A stretch of DNA of 12,569 bases from JAYXXU01 sp049301135 (GTDB taxonomy: Bacteria; Pseudomonadota; Gammaproteobacteria; Pseudomonadales; Moraxellaceae), in assembly GCA_049301135.1 (NCBI GenBank), contig JBAQKP010000177.1, positions 1 to 12,569 of the forward strand. The letters are read 5' to 3'. The notes under the pieces are model-generated. The model made no database searches. It was given only the letters and a program-made list of their open reading frames with translations, and was not told the origin of the DNA. Below, in pieces: positions 6,867-12,569 of the stretch (within the stretch, counting starts at the first letter, position 1; each line of letters begins with the position of its first letter). The position numbers and the translations under genes are program-made.

Positions 6867-6924
6867 TTAAAGTATCTCTGCGAAAGGGTATTGCCAGCGT
6901 TCAAAAAACATTCACATCGTTACC

Positions 6925-6960
6925 TTGCTTTGTCTGCTCAAGTTGCATACAATGTCACAC
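6925..6960 (+). promoter_or_regulatory. Main promoter of the S10 operon
   Basis: TTGCTT (6925-6930) and TACAAT (6948-6953) are separated by exactly 17 bp and sit about 150 bp before rpsJ. The boxes match the sigma70 consensus at four of six and five of six positions. Transcription should begin near 6960. The promoter lies 58 bp beyond the palindromic repeat pair. Confidence 0.7.
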
Positions 6961-7108
6961 CTTTTAACGGCCGACCTTCGCTTATTAGCGTTTTCGTCGT
7001 GCTTACAGTCGAGGCATCGATCTCGACCTTGGTGAAATCACCGTCTTTGCGGCTTCAGTGACATGAAGCGGTCAAGGGCACAATTTTTTTTGGTTTGGAG
7101 TTGCTGGC
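6961..7108 (+). promoter_or_regulatory. Structured 5' leader of the S10 operon
   Basis: This untranslated stretch of about 150 nt contains four local stems. They are CGAC plus CGCT/AGCG (6972-6999, with an internal loop), GTCGAG/CTCGAC (7008-7027), GGTG/CACC (7031-7042) and GCTTCA/TGAAGC (7052-7069). A run of eight T follows at 7084-7091, then the GGAG ribosome site (7097-7100). The motif CGACCTT occurs twice, at 6972 and 7024, each time directly before a small stem. In E. coli the S10 leader mediates feedback control by ribosomal protein L4. This leader occupies the same position but I could not match it to the E. coli structure, so an L4 or other feedback role is an inference. Confidence 0.5.
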
Positions 7109-7420
7109 ATGGCTAACCAGAGAATCCGTATCCGTCTGAAGTCATTCGATCATCGTCTGATCGACCAGTCGGCTCAGGAAATCGTCGAGACCGCCAAGCG
7201 TACCGGCGCACAAGTGTGTGGTCCGATCCCGATGCCTACCCGCATCGAACGTTTTGACGTTCTGACCTCACCGCACGTTAATAAAGACGCGCGTGATCAG
7301 TACGAGATCCGTACCCACAAGCGCATGGTCGACATCGTGCAGCCTACCGACAAAACTGTCGATGCGCTGATGAAACTCGATCTCGCCGCTGGTGTAGATG
7401 TACAGATCGCTTTGGGTTAA
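7109..7420 (+). CDS. rpsJ: 30S ribosomal protein S10 (uS10)
   Basis: At 103 residues this has the same length as E. coli uS10 and is nearly identical across QRIRIRLKSFDHRLIDQSAQEI and the SPHVNKDARDQYEIRTH region. uS10 sits in the head of the small subunit. As NusE it also partners NusB in transcription antitermination of rRNA operons. The ATG has GGAG 8 nt upstream. It is the first gene of the S10 operon and is followed by an unusually wide 64-bp gap holding a strong hairpin before rplC. Confidence 0.99.
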   Translation: MANQRIRIRLKSFDHRLIDQSAQEIVETAKRTGAQVCGPIPMPTRIERFDVLTSPHVNKDARDQYEIRTHKRMVDIVQPTDKTVDALMKLDLAAGVDVQIALG

Positions 7421-7427
7421 CGGGTTT

Positions 7428-7463
7428 TAGCAAACCGCATCGACATGGATGCGAGGTTTGCTA
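7428..7463 (+). promoter_or_regulatory. Strong hairpin between rpsJ and rplC
   Basis: TAGCAAACCGCATC (7428-7441) pairs with GATGC (7448-7452) and GGTTTGCTA (7455-7463): 14 base pairs with a GA bulge and a 6-nt loop GACATG. No T run follows, so it is not a standard terminator. It ends 7 bp before the AGAGG ribosome site of rplC, where it could affect mRNA processing, stability or translation of the downstream genes. Confidence 0.75.
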
Positions 7464-7484
7464 CTCAACAAGAGGTTTAAACAA

Positions 7485-8123
7485 ATGGCTATTGGTCTAG
7501 TCGGTCGCAAGTGCGGTATGACCCGTGTCTTTACAGACGCTGGCGTTTCTGTACCTGTGACAGTGATCGAAGTCGATCCCAATCGCATTACCCAAATTAA
7601 AACCTTGGAAACTGACGGCTACCAAGCTGTTCAGATCACCACAGGTGAGCGCCGTGAATCACGCGTGACTTCAGCAATGAAAGGTCACTTTGCCAAAGCA
7701 GGTGTTGCTGCTGGTCGTGGCGTCTGGGAATTCCGTGCTACCGAAGCCGACCTTGAAGGTCGTGAAGTCGGCGGTACTATTGGTGTTGACGTATTTACAA
7801 TTGGTCAAGCAATTGACGTTACTGGTCAAAGCAAAGGTAAGGGCTTCCAAGGCGGCGTTAAGCGCTGGAACTTCCGTACCCAAGACGCGACACACGGTAA
7901 CTCAGTATCGCACCGTGTACACGGTTCTACTGGCCAGAACCAGACCCCAGGTCGTGTGTTCAAAGGCAAAAAGATGGCCGGCCACATGGGTGATGAGCGT
8001 GTCACCGTGCAAGGTCTAGAAGTTGTATCTATTGACGCGGAACGTAATGTTCTGGTTGTTAAAGGTGCAGTACCCGGTGCAATCGGTGGCGACGTAATCG
8101 TCCGCCCGTCGATCAAGGCCTGA
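7485..8123 (+). CDS. rplC: 50S ribosomal protein L3 (uL3)
   Basis: The protein has 212 residues (E. coli 209) and starts MAIGLVGRKCGMTRVFTDAG, a typical bacterial uL3. The long internal loop carries HGNSVSHRVHGSTGQNQTPGR, including the Gln that is N5-methylated by PrmB in E. coli, and is followed by VFKGKKMAGHMG. uL3 is an early-assembly protein whose loop reaches toward the peptidyl-transferase centre. An in-frame ATG at 7449 would add 12 residues, but it falls inside the upstream hairpin and lacks homology. The ATG at 7485 has AGAGG 9 nt upstream and gives the conserved N terminus. The next gene begins 10 bp after the stop. Confidence 0.98.
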   Translation: MAIGLVGRKCGMTRVFTDAGVSVPVTVIEVDPNRITQIKTLETDGYQAVQITTGERRESRVTSAMKGHFAKAGVAAGRGVWEFRATEADLEGREVGGTIGVDVFTIGQAIDVTGQSKGKGFQGGVKRWNFRTQDATHGNSVSHRVHGSTGQNQTPGRVFKGKKMAGHMGDERVTVQGLEVVSIDAERNVLVVKGAVPGAIGGDVIVRPSIKA

Positions 8124-8133
8124 GGGAATTAAC

Positions 8134-8736
8134 GTGAATCTGAAGACTGTATCCGGTGCAGCGGTTGAGCTGTCCGACGTTGCCTTCGGCAGAGAGTTCA
8201 ACGAAGCGCTTGTACACCAAGTGGTTACCGCCTATTTGGCTGGTGGTCGTCAAGGTAGCAAAGCGCAAAAAACTCGTGGCGATGTATCTGGCGGTGGCAA
8301 AAAGCCATTTAAGCAAAAAGGTACTGGTCGCGCCCGTGCGGGTTCGATTCGTAGCCCAATCTGGCGTGGCGGCGGTAAAACATTTGCGGCTCGTCCACAA
8401 GACTGGTCACAAAAAGTAAACCGTAAAATGTATCGTGGTGCGATGCAGTGCATTCTGGCTGAATTGGTTCGTCAAGATCGTCTGATCTTGGTTGAAGAAA
8501 TCAGCGTTGAATCGCCAAAGACCAAAGATCTGTTGGTCAAGCTGCAAGCACTCAATGCCACTAAAGCATTGATCATCACTGATGCTGTTGACGAAAACCT
8601 GTATCTGGCTGCTCGCAACCTACCACACGTTGACGTCATCGACACTGCGGCCATTGACCCTGTCAGCCTGATCGCATTCGAAAAAGTCATCATGTCAGTC
8701 AACGCTGCCAAGAAACTTGAGGTAGAACTGGGATGA
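8134..8736 (+). CDS. rplD: 50S ribosomal protein L4 (uL4), GTG start
   Basis: This 200-residue protein matches bacterial uL4, including the extended loop rich in Gly, Lys and Arg at about 45-82 (GGGKKPFKQKGTGRARAG, IRSPIWRGGG). That loop lines the nascent-peptide tunnel with uL22. The N terminus MNLKTVSGAAVELSDVAFGR aligns well only if translation begins at the GTG at 8134; no in-frame ATG exists before the domain is well under way. GAGGG at 8122-8126 serves as ribosome site and overlaps the rplC stop. In enterobacteria L4 is also the feedback regulator of this operon. It ends in an ATGA overlap with rplW. Confidence 0.98.
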   Translation: MNLKTVSGAAVELSDVAFGREFNEALVHQVVTAYLAGGRQGSKAQKTRGDVSGGGKKPFKQKGTGRARAGSIRSPIWRGGGKTFAARPQDWSQKVNRKMYRGAMQCILAELVRQDRLILVEEISVESPKTKDLLVKLQALNATKALIITDAVDENLYLAARNLPHVDVIDTAAIDPVSLIAFEKVIMSVNAAKKLEVELG

Positions 8737-9050
8737 ATAACGAGCGTCTGTATCAGATCTTGCTAGGTCCAGTATACTCTGAAAAAGCCCAACGTCTTGG
8801 CGATAAGCTCGGCGTTCAGGTGTTCAAAGTATCTCCGACTGCGACCAAGCTTGAAATCAAAAAAGCCGTCGAAAAACTATTCGGCGTTGAAGTCGAAGCA
8901 GTGAATACCGTCAACACAAAAGGCAAAACCAAGCGTTTTGGCAAGACTGTTGGCCGTCGTTCCGACACCAAAAAAGCTTACGTTAAACTCAAAGCTGGTC
9001 AAGATGTCCAAGTGGCAGATGTGACTGAGCAAGTTGACGTTGCGGAATAA
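8733..9050 (+). CDS. rplW: 50S ribosomal protein L23 (uL23)
   Basis: A 105-residue uL23, slightly longer than the 100 residues in E. coli because of an acidic C-terminal tail (VTEQVDVAE). The N-terminal ERLYQILLGPVYSEKAQRLGD and the central loop VNTKGKTKRFGKTVGRRSD are characteristic. uL23 lies at the tunnel exit and is the docking site for trigger factor and the signal recognition particle. The ATG overlaps the rplD stop by 4 bp, so the two are translationally coupled. Within 11 bp of its stop rplB begins, preceded by GGACGAAGAG. Confidence 0.98.
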   Translation: MNNERLYQILLGPVYSEKAQRLGDKLGVQVFKVSPTATKLEIKKAVEKLFGVEVEAVNTVNTKGKTKRFGKTVGRRSDTKKAYVKLKAGQDVQVADVTEQVDVAE

Positions 9051-9061
9051 GGACGAAGAGC

Positions 9062-9886
9062 ATGCCTATCGTAAAATGTAAACCGACTTCCCCCGGACGT
9101 CGTTTCGTTGAGAAAGTCGTCCATCCGCATCTGCACAAAGGCGAGCCGTACGCACCTTTGGTAGAAGCCAAAAAGAAAACTGGTGGTCGTAATAACAACG
9201 GTCACATCACCACCCGTCATATCGGTGGTGGCCACAAACAGCGCTATCGTCTGGTTGACTTCAAACGCAACAAAGATGGTATCCCTGCCGTGGTTGAGCG
9301 GATCGAATATGATCCAAACCGTACCGCGCACATCGCCTTGCTGAAATACGCAGACGGTGAACGCCGCTACATCATCGCGCCTAAAGGCGTGTTGGCGGGC
9401 GACAAAGTACAGTCTGGTGATGATGCCCCGATTCGTCCAGGTAACTGCTTGCCATTGCGCAACATGCCAATCGGTTCGACACTGCATTGTGTTGAAATGA
9501 AAATCGGCAAAGGCGCACAGATTGCACGTTCAGCAGGGACTTCGGTTCAGTTGCTTGGTCGTGATGGTGCATACGCACTTGTTCGTCTACGCTCAGGTGA
9601 AACGCGTAAGATCCACGTTGAGTGCCGTGCAGTACTTGGTGAAGTATCGAACAGCGAAAATAACCTGCGCTCATTGGGTAAAGCCGGTGCAAGTCGTTGG
9701 CGTGGTGTTCGTCCAACCGTTCGCGGTATGGCGATGAACCCTGTCGATCACCCGCATGGTGGTGGTGAAGGCCGTAACAAAGGCATGCAACCAGTAAGCC
9801 CATGGGGTCAGAAAGCCAAGGGCTATAAGACTCGTAGCAACAAGCGCACGACCAAAATGATCGTTCGCGATCGTCGCGCCAAGTAA
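9062..9886 (+). CDS. rplB: 50S ribosomal protein L2 (uL2)
   Basis: The protein has 274 residues (E. coli 273), with the standard N terminus VKCKPTSPGRR, the GGRNNNGHITTRHIGGGHKQRYR segment and the C-terminal MNPVDHPHGGGEGRN. The conserved histidine usually numbered 229 lies in that last segment, here at 230. uL2 is a primary 23S rRNA binder needed for subunit joining and peptidyl-transferase activity. The gene is tightly packed between rplW (11 bp) and rpsS (12 bp). Nothing is unusual in length or key residues. Confidence 0.99.
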   Translation: MPIVKCKPTSPGRRFVEKVVHPHLHKGEPYAPLVEAKKKTGGRNNNGHITTRHIGGGHKQRYRLVDFKRNKDGIPAVVERIEYDPNRTAHIALLKYADGERRYIIAPKGVLAGDKVQSGDDAPIRPGNCLPLRNMPIGSTLHCVEMKIGKGAQIARSAGTSVQLLGRDGAYALVRLRSGETRKIHVECRAVLGEVSNSENNLRSLGKAGASRWRGVRPTVRGMAMNPVDHPHGGGEGRNKGMQPVSPWGQKAKGYKTRSNKRTTKMIVRDRRAK

Positions 9887-9898
9887 AGGAATCTGAAT

Positions 9899-10174
9899 AT
9901 GCCTCGTTCTCTTAAGAAAGGCCCATTCGTCGATGCGCACTTGCAGGCTAAGGTCGATGCGGCTGTGGCTAGCAACTCACGCAAGCCGATCAAAACTTGG
10001 TCGCGCCGCTCGATGATTTTGCCAGACATGATCGGTTTAACCCTGTCTGTACATAACGGCAAAGCCCATGTGCCAGTGATCATCACTGAGCAGATGGTCG
10101 GCCACAAACTCGGCGAATTCGCGCCAACCCGTACCTATCGTGGGCACGGCGTTGACAAGAAATCCAAACGGTAA
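9899..10174 (+). CDS. rpsS: 30S ribosomal protein S19 (uS19)
   Basis: A 91-residue uS19 with the standard N terminus MPRSLKKGPFVDAHL, central WSRRSMILPDMIGLTLSVHNG, and C-terminal LGEFAPTRTYRGHG followed by a basic end. It binds 16S rRNA in the head of the small subunit, near the A-site and the subunit bridge with 5S rRNA/uL5. AAGGAATC precedes the ATG. The gene ends 10 bp before rplV. Confidence 0.99.
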   Translation: MPRSLKKGPFVDAHLQAKVDAAVASNSRKPIKTWSRRSMILPDMIGLTLSVHNGKAHVPVIITEQMVGHKLGEFAPTRTYRGHGVDKKSKR

Positions 10175-10184
10175 GGTGCTTAAA

Positions 10185-10514
10185 ATGGAAGTAACTGCCA
10201 AATTGCGCGGTGCCAACATCTCGGCGCAAAAAACCCGACTGGTCGCAGACCTAGTCCGTGGTAAGCCGGTTGGACGTGCGCTCGAAATCCTGACGTTTAG
10301 CAACAAAAAAGCGGCAGTTTTGGTTAAAAAGTGCTTAGAGTCTGCGATTGCAAACGCTGAACACAACAACAGCCTTGATGTTGACGATCTGAAAGTATCG
10401 ACCATCTACGTCGATGAAGGCATTACCTTGAAGCGTATTTCTCCACGCGCCAAAGGCCGTGCAGACCGCATCAGCAAGCGTACATGCCACATCACCATCA
10501 AGGTAGGGGTTTGA
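10185..10514 (+). CDS. rplV: 50S ribosomal protein L22 (uL22)
   Basis: The ATG at 10185 gives a 109-residue protein beginning MEVTAKLRGANISAQKTRLVADLVRGK, matching bacterial uL22 (110 residues in E. coli). TAAGG 8 nt upstream supports this start. An earlier in-frame ATG at 10140 lies inside rpsS and adds non-homologous residues. The hairpin loop with ISPRAKGRADRISKRT contributes to the constriction of the peptide tunnel opposite uL4 and is where macrolide-resistance changes occur in other bacteria; the loop here has normal length. The rpsC start follows one base after the stop. Confidence 0.98.
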   Translation: MEVTAKLRGANISAQKTRLVADLVRGKPVGRALEILTFSNKKAAVLVKKCLESAIANAEHNNSLDVDDLKVSTIYVDEGITLKRISPRAKGRADRISKRTCHITIKVGV

Positions 10515-10515
10515 T

Positions 10516-11289
10516 ATGGGTCAGAAAGTCCATCCAATCGGCATCCGCCTAGGCGTCGTGAAGCGTCACAACGCCAACTGGTATGCCAGTCCAAAAAACT
10601 ACGCAGACTATCTGCTGAAAGATTTGGAAGTCCGTGATTTTCTTCTGAAGAAACTCAAAGCGGCCATGGTCAGCAAGATCTTGATTGAGCGCCCAACTGG
10701 CGCAGCCAAGGTCACCATTTCGACCGCCCGTCCGGGTATCGTGATTGGTAAAAAAGGCGAAGACATCGAATCACTACAACGTGATTTGACCAAAATCATG
10801 GGTGTACCGGCGCAAGTCAACATCCACGAAATTGACCGCCCTGACCTCGACGCACGTCTGGTTGCTGATAGCATTGCATCACAGCTGGAAAAACGAGTGA
10901 TGTTCCGTCGCGCCATGAAGCGTGCGGTACAAAACTCGATGCGTGCTGGCGCTAAAGGCATCAAAGTAGAAGTATCAGGCCGTCTTGGTGGTGCAGAGAT
11001 TGCGCGTACCGAGTGGTATCGCGAAGGCCGTGTGCCATTGCATACCCTGCGTGCTGATATTGACTACTCCAGCATGCGTGCTGAAACTACATATGGCACC
11101 ATCGGCGTCAAAGTCTGGATCTTCCGTGGCGAAATCTTGGGCGGCATGAAACAAGTCATGAACCCTGTGCAAGAAGAAGCCCGTCCAGCCAAGCGCCGTG
11201 GTGGCGGTCGTGACGACCGTCGTAACGATGGTGAAAACCGTCGTGGCCGTGGCGAAGGCCGTGGTCGTCAGGCAGACAAAGGGGAATAA
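10516..11289 (+). CDS. rpsC: 30S ribosomal protein S3 (uS3) with Arg/Gly-rich C-terminal tail
   Basis: This uS3 has 257 residues, compared with 233 in E. coli. The core is normal: MGQKVHPIGIRLG at the start, a type II KH domain with the GKKGEDI loop (78-84), and the C-terminal domain with GRLGGAEIARTEWYREGRVPLHTLRADIDY. uS3 binds 16S rRNA in the head, forms part of the mRNA entry tunnel and contributes to mRNA unwinding. The excess length is a disordered tail from about residue 220, dominated by Arg, Gly, Asp and Glu (KRRGGGRDDRRND, RRGRGEGRGR). Longer basic tails occur in some other Pseudomonadales, so this is probably lineage-typical. It begins 1 bp after rplV and ends 3 bp before rplP. Confidence 0.98.
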   Translation: MGQKVHPIGIRLGVVKRHNANWYASPKNYADYLLKDLEVRDFLLKKLKAAMVSKILIERPTGAAKVTISTARPGIVIGKKGEDIESLQRDLTKIMGVPAQVNIHEIDRPDLDARLVADSIASQLEKRVMFRRAMKRAVQNSMRAGAKGIKVEVSGRLGGAEIARTEWYREGRVPLHTLRADIDYSSMRAETTYGTIGVKVWIFRGEILGGMKQVMNPVQEEARPAKRRGGGRDDRRNDGENRRGRGEGRGRQADKGE

Positions 11290-11292
11290 ACC

Positions 11293-11706
11293 ATGTTGCA
11301 ACCGAAGCGTACTAAGTTTCGCAAGATGCACAAAGGTCGTAACACTGGCCTAGCTCATCGCGGCAGCACCGTGTCTTTCGGTACCATCGCACTAAAATCT
11401 GTTGAGCGTGGTCGTATGACTGCTCGTCAGATCGAAGCCTGCCGTCGTGCCATCACACGTCGCGTCAAGCGTGGTGGTAAAATCTGGATCCGTGTGTTCC
11501 CAGACAAGCCAATCACCGAAAAGCCACTTGAAGTGCGGATGGGTAACGGTAAAGGTAACGTTGAATACTGGGTTTGCGAAATCAAACCAGGTAAAATCCT
11601 TTACGAAATCGACGGTGTGTCTGAAGAATTGGCGCGTGAGGCGTTTGCCCTTGCAGCAGCCAAGATTCCATTTAAGACCGCCATTGTTCTGCGGACGGTA
11701 ATGTAA
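11293..11706 (+). CDS. rplP: 50S ribosomal protein L16 (uL16)
   Basis: At 137 residues this is standard bacterial uL16, starting MLQPKRTKFRKMHKGRN, with LKSVERGRMTARQIEACRRAITR and the central RIFP-like segment WIRVFPDKPITEKPLEVRMGNGKG. It organises tRNA binding on the large subunit near the A-site and helps assembly of the peptidyl-transferase region. The final base of its TAA stop is the first base of the rpmC ATG, a one-base overlap that implies coupling. Confidence 0.99.
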   Translation: MLQPKRTKFRKMHKGRNTGLAHRGSTVSFGTIALKSVERGRMTARQIEACRRAITRRVKRGGKIWIRVFPDKPITEKPLEVRMGNGKGNVEYWVCEIKPGKILYEIDGVSEELAREAFALAAAKIPFKTAIVLRTVM

Positions 11707-11903
11707 TGAATACCAAAGATTTACGTGAAAAATCAGTCGAAGAGCTGGCCACGTTGCTCGATGAGCAGCAGTTGAACCAGTTCCGTCTGCGTATGGCGAA
11801 GGCGACCGGTCAACTGGGCAAGACGCACGAAGTGCAAACTGCTCGCAAGACCATTGCCCGTATCAAGACCCTCATGACTGAAAAACAGGGGAACGGACAA
11901 TGA
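11706..11903 (+). CDS. rpmC: 50S ribosomal protein L29 (uL29)
   Basis: This 65-residue protein shows the uL29 pattern LREKSVEELATLLDEQQLNQFRLRMAKATGQL followed by a basic helix, ARKTIARIKTLMTEK. uL29 sits beside uL23 at the tunnel exit. It overlaps the rplP stop by 1 bp and its own TGA overlaps the rpsQ ATG by 4 bp, so rplP-rpmC-rpsQ form a coupled chain. Confidence 0.98.
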   Translation: MNTKDLREKSVEELATLLDEQQLNQFRLRMAKATGQLGKTHEVQTARKTIARIKTLMTEKQGNGQ

Positions 11904-12163
11904 CCGAGCAAACCACCCAACGCACCCTGACCGGCCGTGTGGTCAGTGACAAGATGGACAAGTCCATCGTCGTCCTGATCGAACGTCGTGTACAGCATCC
12001 GGTGTACGGCAAAATGATTCGCCGTTCTACCAAAATTCACGCCCATGATGAACTCAATGTCTGCAAAACAGGCGATGTAGTCACCATCAAGGAATGTCGC
12101 CCGCTCTCTAAAACCAAAGCTTGGACTCTGGTTGAAGTGGTCGAAGCTGCTGGGCAAAACTAG
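11900..12163 (+). CDS. rpsQ: 30S ribosomal protein S17 (uS17)
   Basis: An 87-residue uS17 with the family signature LTGRVVSDKMDKSIVVLIERRVQHPVYGK near the N terminus and GDVVTIKECRPLSKTKAWTLVEVVE at the end. It is an early binder of the 5' domain of 16S rRNA. This is the last gene of the classical S10 operon. It overlaps rpmC by 4 bp, and GGGGAACGGAC precedes its ATG. An 83-bp gap with a large hairpin separates it from rplN. Confidence 0.98.
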   Translation: MTEQTTQRTLTGRVVSDKMDKSIVVLIERRVQHPVYGKMIRRSTKIHAHDELNVCKTGDVVTIKECRPLSKTKAWTLVEVVEAAGQN

Positions 12164-12171
12164 TATCCATT

Positions 12172-12227
12172 GCATCATCGGTTAAATTCGGTTAGGATTT
12201 GCGCCTTTCCGAATTGGCCGATGATGC
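12172..12227 (+). promoter_or_regulatory. Large hairpin at the rpsQ-rplN (S10/spc) boundary
   Basis: GCATCATCGG (12172-12181) pairs perfectly with CCGATGATGC (12218-12227). Inside it AATTCGG (12185-12191) pairs with CCGAATT (12209-12215). The two stems are joined by possible T-G wobbles and a bulged A, giving about 19 paired positions around a 17-nt loop. The following TCGGTTTTGG is not a clean T run, so termination is uncertain. The structure ends 19 bp before the rplN ATG. Confidence 0.75.
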
Positions 12228-12246
12228 TCGGTTTTGGAGTAGGGCA

Positions 12247-12569
12247 ATGATTCAGACCGAAACGATGCTCGACGTGGCAGACAATAGCGGTGCGCGCCGT
12301 GTTCAGTGCATTAAAGTACTGGGCGGCTCACATCGTCGTTATGCCTCTGTTGGCGACATTATCAAAGTAACCGTTAAGGAAGCAATTCCACGCGGTCGCG
12401 TTAAAAAAGGCGACGTGATGAACGCCGTCGTAGTTCGTACAAAATTCGGCATTCGCCGTCCAGATGGGTCATCGATCCGTTTTGACGACAACGCTGCTGT
12501 TTTGTTGAACAACAACAAAGCCCCGATTGCGACTCGTATTTTCGGGCCAGTGACTCGTGAACTACGTAC
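12247..12569 (+). CDS. rplN: 50S ribosomal protein L14 (uL14), cut by the window edge
   Basis: Translation from the ATG at 12247 gives MIQTETMLDVADNSGARRVQ, then IKVLGGSHRRYASVGDII and near the edge IATRIFGPVTRELR. This matches bacterial uL14 almost residue for residue for 107 codons. About 15 C-terminal residues lie beyond the window. uL14 is at the subunit interface and is the binding site of the silencing factor RsfS. It is the first gene of the classical spc operon. GGAGTAGGG precedes the ATG. Whether it has its own promoter within the 83-bp gap could not be decided. Confidence 0.97.
   Translation, partial: MIQTETMLDVADNSGARRVQCIKVLGGSHRRYASVGDIIKVTVKEAIPRGRVKKGDVMNAVVVRTKFGIRRPDGSSIRFDDNAAVLLNNNKAPIATRIFGPVTRELR

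Noticed and set aside
6695..6967. 90-codon open frame running through the palindromic repeats
   Set aside because: It is created by the repeats (SPSPQPSPRGRGG), overlaps the end of the DUF559 gene in another frame and has no ribosome site.
7052..7091. Stem GCTTCA/TGAAGC plus T8 as an intrinsic terminator in the S10 leader
   Set aside because: The T run begins 14 nt after the stem rather than directly after it, and the stem is only 6 bp; it is kept only as a leader element.
9381..9803. 140-codon open frame antisense to rplB, and similar frames antisense to the other ribosomal genes
   Set aside because: These arise from the codon bias of highly expressed genes on the opposite strand and lack start signals or recognisable domains.

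Overview
The window looks like a chromosomal piece of a gammaproteobacterium, most plausibly Pseudomonadales and Moraxellaceae-like. That placement is an inference from the ribosomal proteins, their gene order and the overall gene style; no 16S or other decisive marker is present. It has two halves. Positions 1 to about 6.9 kb carry mixed housekeeping and accessory genes. From 7.1 kb to the right edge lies the complete S10 ribosomal protein operon, running into the first gene of the spc cluster.

Left half. A stand-alone DUF4062 protein (46-1071) ends at a clear intrinsic terminator. Ferrochelatase hemH follows, with a secreted phosphodiester glycosidase/DUF2233 protein only 3 bp behind it. 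On the minus strand, meeting these genes tail to tail, are a short-chain dehydrogenase and a MetC-type PLP lyase. The lyase is divergent from a class I glutamine amidotransferase, with an inverted repeat in the shared 126-bp upstream region. The amidotransferase stop codon overlaps the start of a 42-codon ORF that resembles the beginning of a bL12 (L7/L12) C-terminal domain and then breaks off. A 63-residue membrane protein and a DUF559 (Vsr-like, PD-(D/E)XK) nuclease follow. Directly after the DUF559 stop is a head-to-head pair of 33-bp REP-like palindromic units. This DUF559-palindrome unit is the most unusual element in the window.

Right half. A good sigma70-type promoter (TTGCTT-17-TACAAT) starts a leader of about 150 nt with several small hairpins and a T8 tract. 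It precedes rpsJ-rplC-rplD-rplW-rplB-rpsS-rplV-rpsC-rplP-rpmC-rpsQ, then rplN, which is cut by the window edge. Most junctions are tight or overlapping, as expected for translational coupling. Two junctions are wider and each holds a strong hairpin: rpsJ-rplC, and rpsQ-rplN, the classical S10/spc boundary. No tuf or fusA gene lies directly upstream of rpsJ.

No tRNA, rRNA, CRISPR array, IS transposase or integrase was seen. Structures and promoters were read by eye, without folding energies or database searches.
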